A stretch of DNA of 64,000 bases from contig NZ_BARG01000052.1 of NCBI RefSeq assembly GCF_000376565.1, forward strand, positions 124,001-188,000, given 5' to 3'. Below, piece by piece: positions 1-9,201 of this stretch. Position 1 is the first letter of the stretch; every line of letters starts with the position of its first letter. The notes beneath the pieces were generated by a model. That model was not told where the DNA came from and made no database searches. It was given only the letters and a program-made list of their open reading frames with translations. A program made the position numbers and the translations under genes. Source of the stretch: Streptomyces hokutonensis (GTDB lineage: Bacteria > Actinomycetota > Actinomycetes > Streptomycetales > Streptomycetaceae).

Positions 1-2
1 GC

Positions 3-1574
<1,572 letters not shown>

Positions 1575-1592
1575 CCGAACGCGCCACCACAA

Positions 1593-1633
1593 CGGGTACG
1601 GCGGAGACCTGTCCGAGGTCTCCGCCGTACCCG
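1593..1633. terminator. Convergent bidirectional terminator hairpin
   Basis: A perfect 18-bp inverted repeat (1593-1610 and 1616-1633) with a 5-nt loop lies between the convergent desulfurase and binding-protein genes. No T-run is needed for such hairpins in GC-rich actinomycetes, and the symmetric stem can serve both strands. Confidence 0.8.
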
Positions 1634-1638
1634 TCGGG

Positions 1639-3324
1639 TCACTTCTTCAGCCAGCCCACCTTCGTGTAGTCGACGTCCGCGAGGCCGCTCGCGCCGTAGT
1701 TGGCGAGGTTCGAGCGGACCGCGAGGACCTGGGGGCGCTGGTAGACCGGGATCGAGTGGCCCAGAGCCCAGATCTTGGCGTCGGCCTCGTTGTAGAGCTT
1801 GTTCGCCTCGGTGGTGTCCGTGGTCTCGGTGGCCTTCTTCAGCAGGGCGTCGACCTCGGGGGAGCCGACCGAACCGTAGTTCTGGTACAGGTTCTTGCCG
1901 GACGGCTCGCGGTAGATCGGGTACGCCTGGGAGCGGAAGATCTGGTCGACCCAACGGAAGCTCGTCAGGTCGAAGTTGCCGATCGTGACGTACTTGGAGA
2001 AGTAGTCGTTCGTCGGCACCTTCACGATGTTGAGCTTGATGCCGACCTGCGCCAACTGCGCCTGCACCAGCTCTGATTGGTCCACCTGCGCGGAGGTGGA
2101 ACCCGCGCTGAGCGTGTAGCCGAGGGTGAGTTGCTTGCCGCTCTTGACCCGCTTGCCGCCCTGGAGCTTCCAGCCCGCCGCGTCCAGCAGCTCGCCCGCC
2201 TTCTTCAGGTCGTACGTGCCGTAGGTACCGGAGTTGTCCTGGTAGCCGGCCTGGTTGGGCATGAAGAAGTGGCTGCCGTACGGCTTCAGTTGGACGGGGA
2301 GGTCCTTGCCGAAGGCGGTGGCGATGGACTTGCGGTCGATGGCGTGCTGAAGTGCCTGGCGGACACGCACGTCCTTCAGTGGACCGCGCGCGCCGTTGAA
2401 CTCGATGTGCACCTCGTCCCAGCGGGCGCCGACGCGGATGTCGGTGCCCGCCGCCTTGTACAGCCGCTTGTAGTCCTCGGGCAGGAGCGCGGCGGCGTAG
2501 TCGATCTCCTTGTTGAGGTAGGCGTCCGTCCAGGCGGTGTAGTCCAGGGCGCGGTAGACGATGGAGTCCAACTTGGGCTTCGTTCCCCACCAGTTGGGAT
2601 CCGGTACCGCCGTGATGGTCTGCGCGGTCTTGTCGTACGAGGAGATCTTGAAGGCGTTCCCGGTGATCGGGATCTTCTCCGTCCAGCCCTTGTTGAACTT
2701 GTCCGGGGTGTCGATACCGGCGGCCGGCAGCAGCGGGTTGAACAGGTGCTTCCAGTCGGCGTAAGGCGTGGTGAAGGTGACCTTGACCTGGTGCGCGTCC
2801 GCGCCCTGTTCGACCTTGCCGATCTGTTCGTAGCCGGAGGTGTCGGCGGCCTCGTACGCCTTGTCCGTGCCGTTGTTCGCCTTCCACAGGGCCTCGAAGT
2901 CCCGCCAGTCGATGGCCTTTCCGTCGGACCACTTCGCCTTGGGGTTGAGTTTGTAGAGGACCGTCTGCGGGCTGGTGGAGGTCACCGCGACGGAGAGCAG
3001 GAAGTCCGTGTCGGGGTGGGACTCGCCCTGGGCGTCCGCCCAGAACAGCCGGGGCTCCACGAGCTCGTTGATGTCCTGCGCGTCGCCCTGGTTGCCGTTG
3101 GCGGTGTAGCGGTTGAAGTCCGCGATCCACTGCGAGATCGCCAGCTTGAGGGTGCCGCCCTGCTGGATGTCGTTCAGCGGACGGGCGTTGATGGCCTGGC
3201 TTCCTGCCGGGGCCGCGCTTCTCTGCGCGACGGGTTTGCCGTCGTCGGAGGAGCCGCAGCCGGTCACCAGTAACGCGGTGGCCGCGGTGGCGGCGACCCA
3301 GGCTGCGGCGGAGGTCTGTCGCAT
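1639..3324 (-). CDS. ABC transporter substrate-binding lipoprotein (SBP family 5)
   Basis: This 561-residue extracellular solute-binding protein belongs to the peptide/nickel/opine (DppA/OppA) family. A signal peptide ends in a lipobox LVTGC with the lipidated cysteine at C23, so it is anchored outside the membrane. The long mature part, including the segment beginning DVRVRQALQHAIDRK, is typical of the family. It is transcribed divergently from the permease gene at 3471 and would feed that permease and ATPase set. The ligand cannot be read from sequence. The neighbouring SsuD-like monooxygenase suggests an organosulfur compound, which is inference. Confidence 0.9.
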   Translation of the reverse strand: MRQTSAAAWVAATAATALLVTGCGSSDDGKPVAQRSAAPAGSQAINARPLNDIQQGGTLKLAISQWIADFNRYTANGNQGDAQDINELVEPRLFWADAQGESHPDTDFLLSVAVTSTSPQTVLYKLNPKAKWSDGKAIDWRDFEALWKANNGTDKAYEAADTSGYEQIGKVEQGADAHQVKVTFTTPYADWKHLFNPLLPAAGIDTPDKFNKGWTEKIPITGNAFKISSYDKTAQTITAVPDPNWWGTKPKLDSIVYRALDYTAWTDAYLNKEIDYAAALLPEDYKRLYKAAGTDIRVGARWDEVHIEFNGARGPLKDVRVRQALQHAIDRKSIATAFGKDLPVQLKPYGSHFFMPNQAGYQDNSGTYGTYDLKKAGELLDAAGWKLQGGKRVKSGKQLTLGYTLSAGSTSAQVDQSELVQAQLAQVGIKLNIVKVPTNDYFSKYVTIGNFDLTSFRWVDQIFRSQAYPIYREPSGKNLYQNYGSVGSPEVDALLKKATETTDTTEANKLYNEADAKIWALGHSIPVYQRPQVLAVRSNLANYGASGLADVDYTKVGWLKK

Positions 3325-3470
3325 GTCGGTGTCCTTCGTGAGGCCGGTGGTCGTCAGTGGGGGGCGCCGGAACTAGGGGTGGGCGCGCCGGACTTCAGGT
3401 GGATGTACCGAACGTAGAACGGCCTACGACCCTCGGGGGAGACCCCCTGGACACCTGACATGTTCTCTTC
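3325..3470. promoter_or_regulatory. Divergent promoter region between binding protein and permease genes
   Basis: This 146-bp gap must carry both divergent promoters. It contains two small hairpins: CGTAG-AACGGC-CTACG at about 3411-3426, and a G-run/C-run stem closed by GAGA near 3435-3450. No SAM riboswitch core and no cysteine leader peptide like those before the sister operons was found on either strand. Confidence 0.4.
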
Positions 3471-4493
3471 ATGAAGTGGCAACAAGACACCTGGACCATT
3501 TCTACTGTGCCTGCCTACCTGGCCAAACGACTCGGCTACTACGCCCTGTTGCTCCTGGCCGCCGTCTGCCTCTCCTACCTGCTGGCCTCGCTCGCGCTCC
3601 ACCCGCGCGAGTACTACGCCGGCCGGCAGCCGCCCATCCCCGCGGCCTCGGTGAACCACCATCTCGACGAGATCGGCGTCAACGACCGCACCCCACTGTT
3701 GAACCGCTTCCTGCGCTGGTCAGGGCATGCGGTCCGCGGCGACCTCGGCGAGACCATCGACGGCACCTCCGTCGACGCCGAGTTCGGCCGCCGACTCGGC
3801 GTCAGCCTGCGGCTGTTGCTCGCCGGGACCGTGTTCGGGACCGTCGTAGGAGTGCTCGTCGGGGCCTGGACGGCGGAGCGGCAGTACCGGTTCAGCGACA
3901 GGGCCGTCACCCTCGCCTCCTTCGCGTTGCTCTCGACTCCCGTTTTCCTGCTGGCGATTCTTCTCAAGACCGGCGCGATCTGGTTCAACCAGTCGACGGG
4001 CACGGACCTGATCCAGTTCACGGGAGAGAAGAGCCCCGGCGTGACCGGCGGCCTCTGGACGGTCCTCAAGGACCGGAGTGTGCATCTGCTCCTGCCCACC
4101 CTCTCCGTCGCCCTCTTCGCCGTCGCGAGCTACAGCCGCTACCAGCGCAACACGATGCTCGACGTCCTCGGCTCGGACTATCTGCGCACCGCGCGGGCCA
4201 AGGGCCTCGCCCGCCGCACGGTCTTCCTCAAGCACGGACTGCGGACGGCCCTCATCCCCATGTCGACCTACTTCTCCTACGGCTTCCTCGCGCTGTTCAC
4301 CGGCGCCATCTTCACGGAGACGATCTTCGGCTGGCACGGCATGGGGGAGTGGTTCATCGCGTCCATCGGCAAGAACGACGTGAACTCGGTGGTCGCCGTG
4401 AACCTCTTCGCCGCCGTCACCGTGCTGCTCTCCGGCTTCCTCGCCGACCTCCTGCACGCCGCGCTCGACCCGCGCATCCGGCAGGCGTCATGA
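3471..4493 (+). CDS. ABC transporter permease, DppB type
   Basis: This 340-residue inner-membrane permease has an N-terminal membrane segment (about 20-40), an extracytoplasmic stretch, then a five-segment binding-protein-dependent transport domain. The EAA-like loop reads DYLRTARAKGLARRTV. The first ATG has no clear ribosome binding site, so the transcript may be leaderless; a GTG at codon 13 is the alternative start. It overlaps the next permease by 4 nt, so the two are probably translationally coupled. It pairs with the divergent lipoprotein and the fused ATPase at 5386. Confidence 0.9.
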   Translation: MKWQQDTWTISTVPAYLAKRLGYYALLLLAAVCLSYLLASLALHPREYYAGRQPPIPAASVNHHLDEIGVNDRTPLLNRFLRWSGHAVRGDLGETIDGTSVDAEFGRRLGVSLRLLLAGTVFGTVVGVLVGAWTAERQYRFSDRAVTLASFALLSTPVFLLAILLKTGAIWFNQSTGTDLIQFTGEKSPGVTGGLWTVLKDRSVHLLLPTLSVALFAVASYSRYQRNTMLDVLGSDYLRTARAKGLARRTVFLKHGLRTALIPMSTYFSYGFLALFTGAIFTETIFGWHGMGEWFIASIGKNDVNSVVAVNLFAAVTVLLSGFLADLLHAALDPRIRQAS

Positions 4494-5389
4494 CCACGGC
4501 CGTCATCGCCGAAGAGGCACCCGTCGCCGCCCCGCCCGCCGGCCGCGCCACCGTCGTCCTGCGCCGCTTCCTGCGCAACCGCACCGCCCTCGGCGGAGCC
4601 GTCGTCCTGGTGCTGCTGTTCCTGCTGGCCTTCGTCGGGCCCTACGCCACCAAGTGGTCCTACAGCCACATCGACTACACCGCGCTGCGGGCCGCACCCG
4701 GCGCCGACCACTGGTGGGGCACCAACCGCATCGGCCAGGACGTGTTCGCGCAGACCGTGCGCGGCCTGCAGAAGTCCCTCGTCATCGGACTCCTCGTCGC
4801 CGTGCTGTCCACCGGACTCGCCTCGCTCGTCGGCGCCTGCGCCGGATACTTCGGCGGCTGGACCGACCGGCTCCTCATGTTCCTCGTGGACCTGCTGCTG
4901 GTCTTCCCCTCCTTCCTGATCATCGCGATCGTCTCGCCCCGGCTGAACTCCAGCGGCTGGTTCGCCCTGGTCGGGCTGCTGGGACTCTTCGCGTGGATGA
5001 TCACCGCCCGGGTCGTGCGGTCCATGACGCTCTCCCTCAAGGAACGCGAATTCGTGCGCGCCGCACGGTACATGGGCGTGGGACCCTTCCGGATCATCTG
5101 GCGGCACGTGCTGCCCAACGTCGCCTCCTTCCTCATCATCGACGCGACCATCCAGGTCGGCGGCGCCGTGATGAGCGAAACAGCCCTGTCGTACTTCGGC
5201 TTCGGCGTCCAGCCACCCGACGTCTCGCTCGGCACGCTGATCGCCGACGGGACGAGCGCCGCGGTCACCTACCCCTGGATGTTCTTCTTCGCGGCCGGGC
5301 TCCTGGTCGTCTTCGTGCTGGCGGTGAACCTGGTGGGCGACGGGCTGCGGGACGCGCTGGACCCCACCTCGAAAGGGGCCTCCCGGTGA
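4490..5389 (+). CDS. ABC transporter permease, DppC type
   Basis: This 299-residue permease is the second membrane subunit of the importer. It has an N-terminal membrane helix (about 35-52), the conserved GTNRIGQDVFAQ segment, and the transport domain with EAA loop REFVRAARYMGVGPFRIIWR. Its ATG overlaps the upstream stop (ATGA), and the fused ATPase starts in its own stop (GTGA). The extra upstream reading frame is not coding; the ATG at 4490 is chosen because of the overlap and the family-typical length. Confidence 0.9.
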   Translation: MTTAVIAEEAPVAAPPAGRATVVLRRFLRNRTALGGAVVLVLLFLLAFVGPYATKWSYSHIDYTALRAAPGADHWWGTNRIGQDVFAQTVRGLQKSLVIGLLVAVLSTGLASLVGACAGYFGGWTDRLLMFLVDLLLVFPSFLIIAIVSPRLNSSGWFALVGLLGLFAWMITARVVRSMTLSLKEREFVRAARYMGVGPFRIIWRHVLPNVASFLIIDATIQVGGAVMSETALSYFGFGVQPPDVSLGTLIADGTSAAVTYPWMFFFAAGLLVVFVLAVNLVGDGLRDALDPTSKGASR

Positions 5390-7185
5390 GCCCGATCCTC
5401 CAAGTGACCGATCTGGACGTCGACTTCGACGGACGGCCCGCCGTGCGCGGGGTCGCTCTCACCCTCGAACGCGGTGAAGTCCTCGGCCTCGTCGGCGAGT
5501 CGGGCTCCGGCAAGTCAGCGACCGCGCTCGCGGTCCTCGGACTGCTCCCGGGCAACGCCCAAGTACGCGGATCCGTACGGCTCGACGGGCAGGAACTCGT
5601 CGGCGCCTCGGAGAAGCAGCTCACCCGAATCCGCGGCAGCCGCGTGTCCATGGTCTTCCAGGACCCGCTGTCCGCGTTCACGCCCGTGTACCGGATCGGC
5701 GACCAGATCGCCGAAGCCGTACGGGCCCACCAGGACGTCTCCCGCGAACAGGCACGGCAACGAGCGGTCGAACTGCTCGACCTCGTCGGGATCCCCGAAC
5801 CCGCCCTGCGCGCAAGGGCCTTCCCGCACGAGTTCTCCGGCGGCATGCGCCAGCGCGCGATGATCGCCATGGCGATGGCCAACGACCCCGACATCATCCT
5901 CGCCGACGAACCGACCACCGCCCTCGACGTCACCATCCAGGCACAGGTGCTCGACGTCCTGCGCACCGCGCAACGCGAGACCGGGGCCGCGTTGCTCCTG
6001 GTCAGCCACGACCTCGGTGTCATCGCCGGGACGGCCGACCGGGTCGCCGTGATGCACGAGGGACGGGTCGTCGAGTCGGGCACGGCCGTCGACGTCTTCG
6101 AGCGGCCCCAGGAGCCGTACACGAAACGGCTGTTGGCCGCCGTGCCCCGGATGGACACCCCGCGCGCGCCCCAACCACCGACCGGCGAAACGGTGTTGAA
6201 GGTACGCGGACTCACCAGAACCTTCCCCCTCCTCAAGGGAACGGCCTTCAAGCGCCGCATCGGCTCCGTGTACGCCGTCGACGGCGTCGACCTCGACATC
6301 CGGCGCGGCGAGACACTCGCGCTCGTCGGCGAATCGGGGTCCGGGAAGTCGACGACGCTCTTCGAACTGCTCGAACTGGCCCCGCCGGAAGGCGGATCGA
6401 TCGAGCTGTTCGGCAACGACCTCGCCGGGCTCGGGAAGGCGGAGACGAAGGCTCTGCGCCGCCGTGTCCAGATCGTCTTCCAGGACCCGATGGCCTCCCT
6501 CGACCCGCGCATGCCCGTCGGGGACATCGTCGCCGAGCCGCTGCGCACCCAGGGCGCCGACCGGGCGACGATCGGCCGGCGGGTGCCTCGACTCCTCGCA
6601 CAGGTCGGCCTGGACCCGGCCCACGCGGAGCGCTACCCGCACGAGTTCTCCGGCGGCCAGCGGCAGCGCGTCGGCATCGCCCGCGCGCTGTCCGTCGAAC
6701 CCGAACTGCTCGTCCTCGACGAACCGGTCTCGGCACTCGATGTCTCCGTCCAGGCCGGAGTGCTCGAACTCCTCCAACGCCTCAAGGAAGAACTGGGCCT
6801 CGCCTACCTCTTCGTCTCCCACGACCTCTCCGTCGTACGGAACATCGCCGACCGCGTGAGCGTGGTGTACCTCGGACGCACGGTCGAGGCGGGCCCCGTG
6901 GACGAGGTCTTCGAACGCCCCCGGCATCCCTACACCCAGGCCCTCCTCTCCGCCGTACCCCTGCCGGACCCGACCCGCGAGCGGGCACGGCAACGGTCGC
7001 GCATCCTGCTCGCCGGGGACCCGCCGAGCCCGACGCGACGCTACGACGGCTGCCGGTTCCGGGCCCGCTGCCCGCTCCGCCCGCACCTGGGGGAGAGGGA
7101 GCGGAAACGATGCGAGCAGGAGGCGCCGGTGTTCGACGGGGACGGGGCGGCCTGCCACTTTCCGCGGGTACGGGAGGTCGTCTAG
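5386..7185 (+). CDS. Dual ABC ATP-binding protein (DppD-DppF fusion)
   Basis: This 599-residue cytoplasmic ATPase powers the importer. It holds two nucleotide-binding domains in one chain. Each has a Walker A (GESGSGKS), an ABC signature (FSGGMRQRA, then FSGGQRQRV) and a Walker B (ADEPTTALD, then LDEPVSALD). The C-terminus has the oligopeptide-transporter tail with spaced cysteines (CRFRARCPL, then a further Cys pair). The GTG start overlaps the upstream TGA and follows AAAGGGG. Fused DppDF proteins are common in actinomycetes. Confidence 0.92.
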   Translation: MSPILQVTDLDVDFDGRPAVRGVALTLERGEVLGLVGESGSGKSATALAVLGLLPGNAQVRGSVRLDGQELVGASEKQLTRIRGSRVSMVFQDPLSAFTPVYRIGDQIAEAVRAHQDVSREQARQRAVELLDLVGIPEPALRARAFPHEFSGGMRQRAMIAMAMANDPDIILADEPTTALDVTIQAQVLDVLRTAQRETGAALLLVSHDLGVIAGTADRVAVMHEGRVVESGTAVDVFERPQEPYTKRLLAAVPRMDTPRAPQPPTGETVLKVRGLTRTFPLLKGTAFKRRIGSVYAVDGVDLDIRRGETLALVGESGSGKSTTLFELLELAPPEGGSIELFGNDLAGLGKAETKALRRRVQIVFQDPMASLDPRMPVGDIVAEPLRTQGADRATIGRRVPRLLAQVGLDPAHAERYPHEFSGGQRQRVGIARALSVEPELLVLDEPVSALDVSVQAGVLELLQRLKEELGLAYLFVSHDLSVVRNIADRVSVVYLGRTVEAGPVDEVFERPRHPYTQALLSAVPLPDPTRERARQRSRILLAGDPPSPTRRYDGCRFRARCPLRPHLGERERKRCEQEAPVFDGDGAACHFPRVREVV

Positions 7186-8286
7186 GTGCCAGCCCTCGGA
7201 CAATCTGCGATCGGACCCACGATGAGCCCGGAATTCCTCTGGTACATCCCCAACACCGTCGAGCCTGGCCACCGCGGCGACGACACGACGGACGGCTGGG
7301 GCTCCATCGAGTACTCCACCGACCTCGCCCGCACCGCGGAGCGGCACGGCTGGGGCGGTGCGCTCCTGGGCACCGGGTGGGGGCGCCCCGACACCTTCAC
7401 CGTCGCCACCGCGCTTGCCGCCAGGACCACCACCTTCAAGCCCCTGATCGCGGTCCGTCCCGGCTACTGGCAGCCGGCCCAATTCGCCGTCGCGGCAGCG
7501 ACTTTGGACCAGCTCAGCCGCGGCCGGGTCCTGGTCAACATCGTCAGCGGCCTCGACAACCTGGCCGCCTACGGCGACACCCGCAGCGATCCGGCCCAAC
7601 GGTACGCGCGCACCCGGGAGTTCCTGCATCTCGTACGACGGCTGTGGACCGAGGAGGACGTGACGTTCGCCGGTGAGCACTTCCAGGTGAGCGGGTCCAC
7701 GGCGGCACCCCGCCCCTGGACGACGGCCGACAGAGCGCATCCGACCCTGTACTTCGGCGGCGCGTCCGAGGCCGCCGAACGGGTGTCGGCGGCCGAGGCG
7801 GACGTGCAGCTCTTCTGGGGCGAGCCGCTCGCCGCGCTCGCCGAACGCATCGACCGGCTCAGGAAGTTGAGCGACCAGGTCGGCCGTCGGCACCGCCCGC
7901 TGGAGTTCGGCCTGCGGATCACCACCGTGGTGCGCGAGACAACGGAGGAGGCATGGCGGGTGGCCGAGGAAAGGGTCGCGCGCATGGCGGCGGGTCCGAG
8001 TGACGAGTTGACGTGGACGGGGAACCGGAAGACGGCAGTCGGACAGCAGCGGCTCTACGACCTCGCCGCCCGGGGCGAGGTGCTCGACACCTGCCTGTAC
8101 ACCACGCCGGGGACGGTCGGCGGCGGGGGAGCGGCGACAACCTGGCTGGTCGGCTCCGCCGCCGACGTGGCCGCGGCGCTGGACGACTACCGCAAGCTCG
8201 GCATCACACACTTCGTCCTCTCCGACACGCCCTACAAGCAGGAGATCGTCCGCATCGGAGACCAACTCCTGCCCCGGCTGCGGTGA
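7186..8286 (+). CDS. LLM-class FMN-dependent monooxygenase, SsuD-like
   Basis: This 366-residue luciferase-like monooxygenase resembles alkanesulfonate monooxygenase. It would use reduced FMN and O2 to cleave a C-S bond and release sulfite. The opening EFLWYIPNTVEPGHRG, the segment NIVSGLDNLAAYGD and the length match the SsuD branch. The GTG start at 7186 directly follows the ATPase stop and has GGGAGG nine bases upstream; an ATG at 7222 is the alternative. Position behind an importer suggests it acts on the imported compound. No partner flavin reductase is seen in this operon, so reduced FMN would come from elsewhere. Confidence 0.85.
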   Translation: MPALGQSAIGPTMSPEFLWYIPNTVEPGHRGDDTTDGWGSIEYSTDLARTAERHGWGGALLGTGWGRPDTFTVATALAARTTTFKPLIAVRPGYWQPAQFAVAAATLDQLSRGRVLVNIVSGLDNLAAYGDTRSDPAQRYARTREFLHLVRRLWTEEDVTFAGEHFQVSGSTAAPRPWTTADRAHPTLYFGGASEAAERVSAAEADVQLFWGEPLAALAERIDRLRKLSDQVGRRHRPLEFGLRITTVVRETTEEAWRVAEERVARMAAGPSDELTWTGNRKTAVGQQRLYDLAARGEVLDTCLYTTPGTVGGGGAATTWLVGSAADVAAALDDYRKLGITHFVLSDTPYKQEIVRIGDQLLPRLR

Positions 8287-8826
8287 TTGCGGGTGCTGTC
8301 GAACGCCGCGCTCGTCGTCATCGGCGGACTCCCCGGCACCGGGAAGACCACGCTGTCCCGACTCCTGGCCGCACGCATCGGGGCGGTGCACCTGCGCGTC
8401 GACACCATCGAGCAGGCGCTCGTCCGCTCCGGACTGGCGCGACACCCGGTCGGGCCGGCCGGCTATGTCGTCGGGTACGACCTGGCCGAGGAACACCTCC
8501 GACAAGGGCTCACGGTGGTCGCGGAGTCGGTCAACCCGCTGGCCGTCACCCGGGACAGCTGGCGCGACGTGGGGGCCAGGGCGGGCGTGCCGACCGCGGA
8601 GGTCGAAGTCATCTGCTCGGATCCGGCCGAGCACCGGCACCGCGTGACCTCCCGCTCGGTCGACATTCCCGGTCTGACGCTTCCGGACTGGGAGGAGGTC
8701 CGCCGACGCGACTACGAACCCTGGAACCGTGAGCACATCACCCTCGACACCGCCGGAGCCGTGCCGCAGGAGTCGCTCAACTCCCTTCTCCATCGCCTGG
8801 ATTCACTTCGACCAGGAAACTCTTGA
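8287..8826 (+). CDS. P-loop kinase-like ATPase (AAA_33 type)
   Basis: This 179-residue soluble protein has a Walker A GLPGTGKT (about 14-21), the segment LRVDTIEQAL after the first strand, and a C-terminal lid-like region rich in Arg. The fold resembles small-molecule kinases such as gluconate kinase, APS kinase or chloramphenicol phosphotransferase. The substrate is not identifiable. It begins with TTG directly after the monooxygenase stop, or GTG two codons later, and closes the operon. The promoter of the next operon overlaps its stop codon. A role in phosphorylating the imported compound is possible but unproven. Confidence 0.7.
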   Translation: MRVLSNAALVVIGGLPGTGKTTLSRLLAARIGAVHLRVDTIEQALVRSGLARHPVGPAGYVVGYDLAEEHLRQGLTVVAESVNPLAVTRDSWRDVGARAGVPTAEVEVICSDPAEHRHRVTSRSVDIPGLTLPDWEEVRRRDYEPWNREHITLDTAGAVPQESLNSLLHRLDSLRPGNS

Positions 8827-8851
8827 CGCCGAGAGAACAGTCGATCTACGG
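8823..8851 (+). promoter_or_regulatory. Sigma70-like promoter of the riboswitch-controlled operon
   Basis: The -35 TTGACG (8823-8828) and -10 CTACGG (8846-8851) are separated by 17 nt. The predicted start is near 8857, exactly where the riboswitch P1 helix begins. The -35 box overlaps the stop codon of the kinase gene. Confidence 0.55.
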
Positions 8852-8970
8852 TGAGCGCGAGCTACGAGTTCCGGTGATCAAGCCCTGGCTGGCCGGACGG
8901 CAACCCTCGACGCAGTGGGGTGCCCCAGGTGACGGCTCGGCGGATGTTCCTGTTCTGCAAGTGCGTTCCC
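8850..8970 (+). promoter_or_regulatory. SAM-IV-type riboswitch
   Basis: The segment has the conserved core of SAM-I/SAM-IV aptamers: AAGCCC, then GGCAACCCTC, then GTGGGGTGCCCCAGGTGA. A P1 helix CGAGC (8858-8862) pairs with GCTCG (8935-8939). The downstream GCAAGTGCG segment (about 8958-8966) fits the SAM-IV pseudoknot region. SAM-IV elements occur in actinomycetes before sulfur genes and are expected to switch expression off when SAM is high. A near-identical core is found at 33490-33605 on the other strand. Confidence 0.85.
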
Positions 8971-9009
8971 ACCGGCCCTGGTTGTCGGCGACACCCCTAG
9001 GAGGACGAC

Positions 9010-9087
9010 GTGGCGAACGGCCTCGTGCTGTGCTCCCGGCGTCATGTGGATCTGCTGCTGGTCTCCAGCTGTCTCTGTCACAGCTGA
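9010..9087 (+). CDS. Cysteine leader peptide (25 aa)
   Basis: A GTG start follows AGGAGG with a good 5-nt gap. The short peptide ends SRRHVDLLLVSSCLCHS. The RRH(V/I)D block with C-terminal cysteine codons matches the leader peptides known upstream of actinobacterial sulfur genes, thought to sense charged tRNA-Cys by ribosome stalling. It lies between the SAM riboswitch and the binding-protein gene, 114 nt ahead of the latter. Sister peptides are at 33333, 37615 and 55787. Confidence 0.8.
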   Translation: MANGLVLCSRRHVDLLLVSSCLCHS

Positions 9088-9201
9088 CCGCTCCTCGCAC
9101 AGCACCTCCACCCTCACCCTTCACGCGACAGCGCGCGCCCGGCATGTCCTGCCTGCCGCACCCCTTTCGCGCACCCACCCATGCGGAGACAGAGACCAGC
9201 C

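Noticed and set aside
3325-3470. Searched for a third SAM riboswitch or cysteine leader before the first importer
   Set aside because: Neither strand shows GGCAACC-type core, GTGGGGTGCC arm or an RRHVD peptide.
5515-8793. 1092-codon open frame on the minus strand
   Set aside because: It is antisense to the ATPase, monooxygenase and kinase genes, which have clear motifs. Long antisense frames are common at this GC content.
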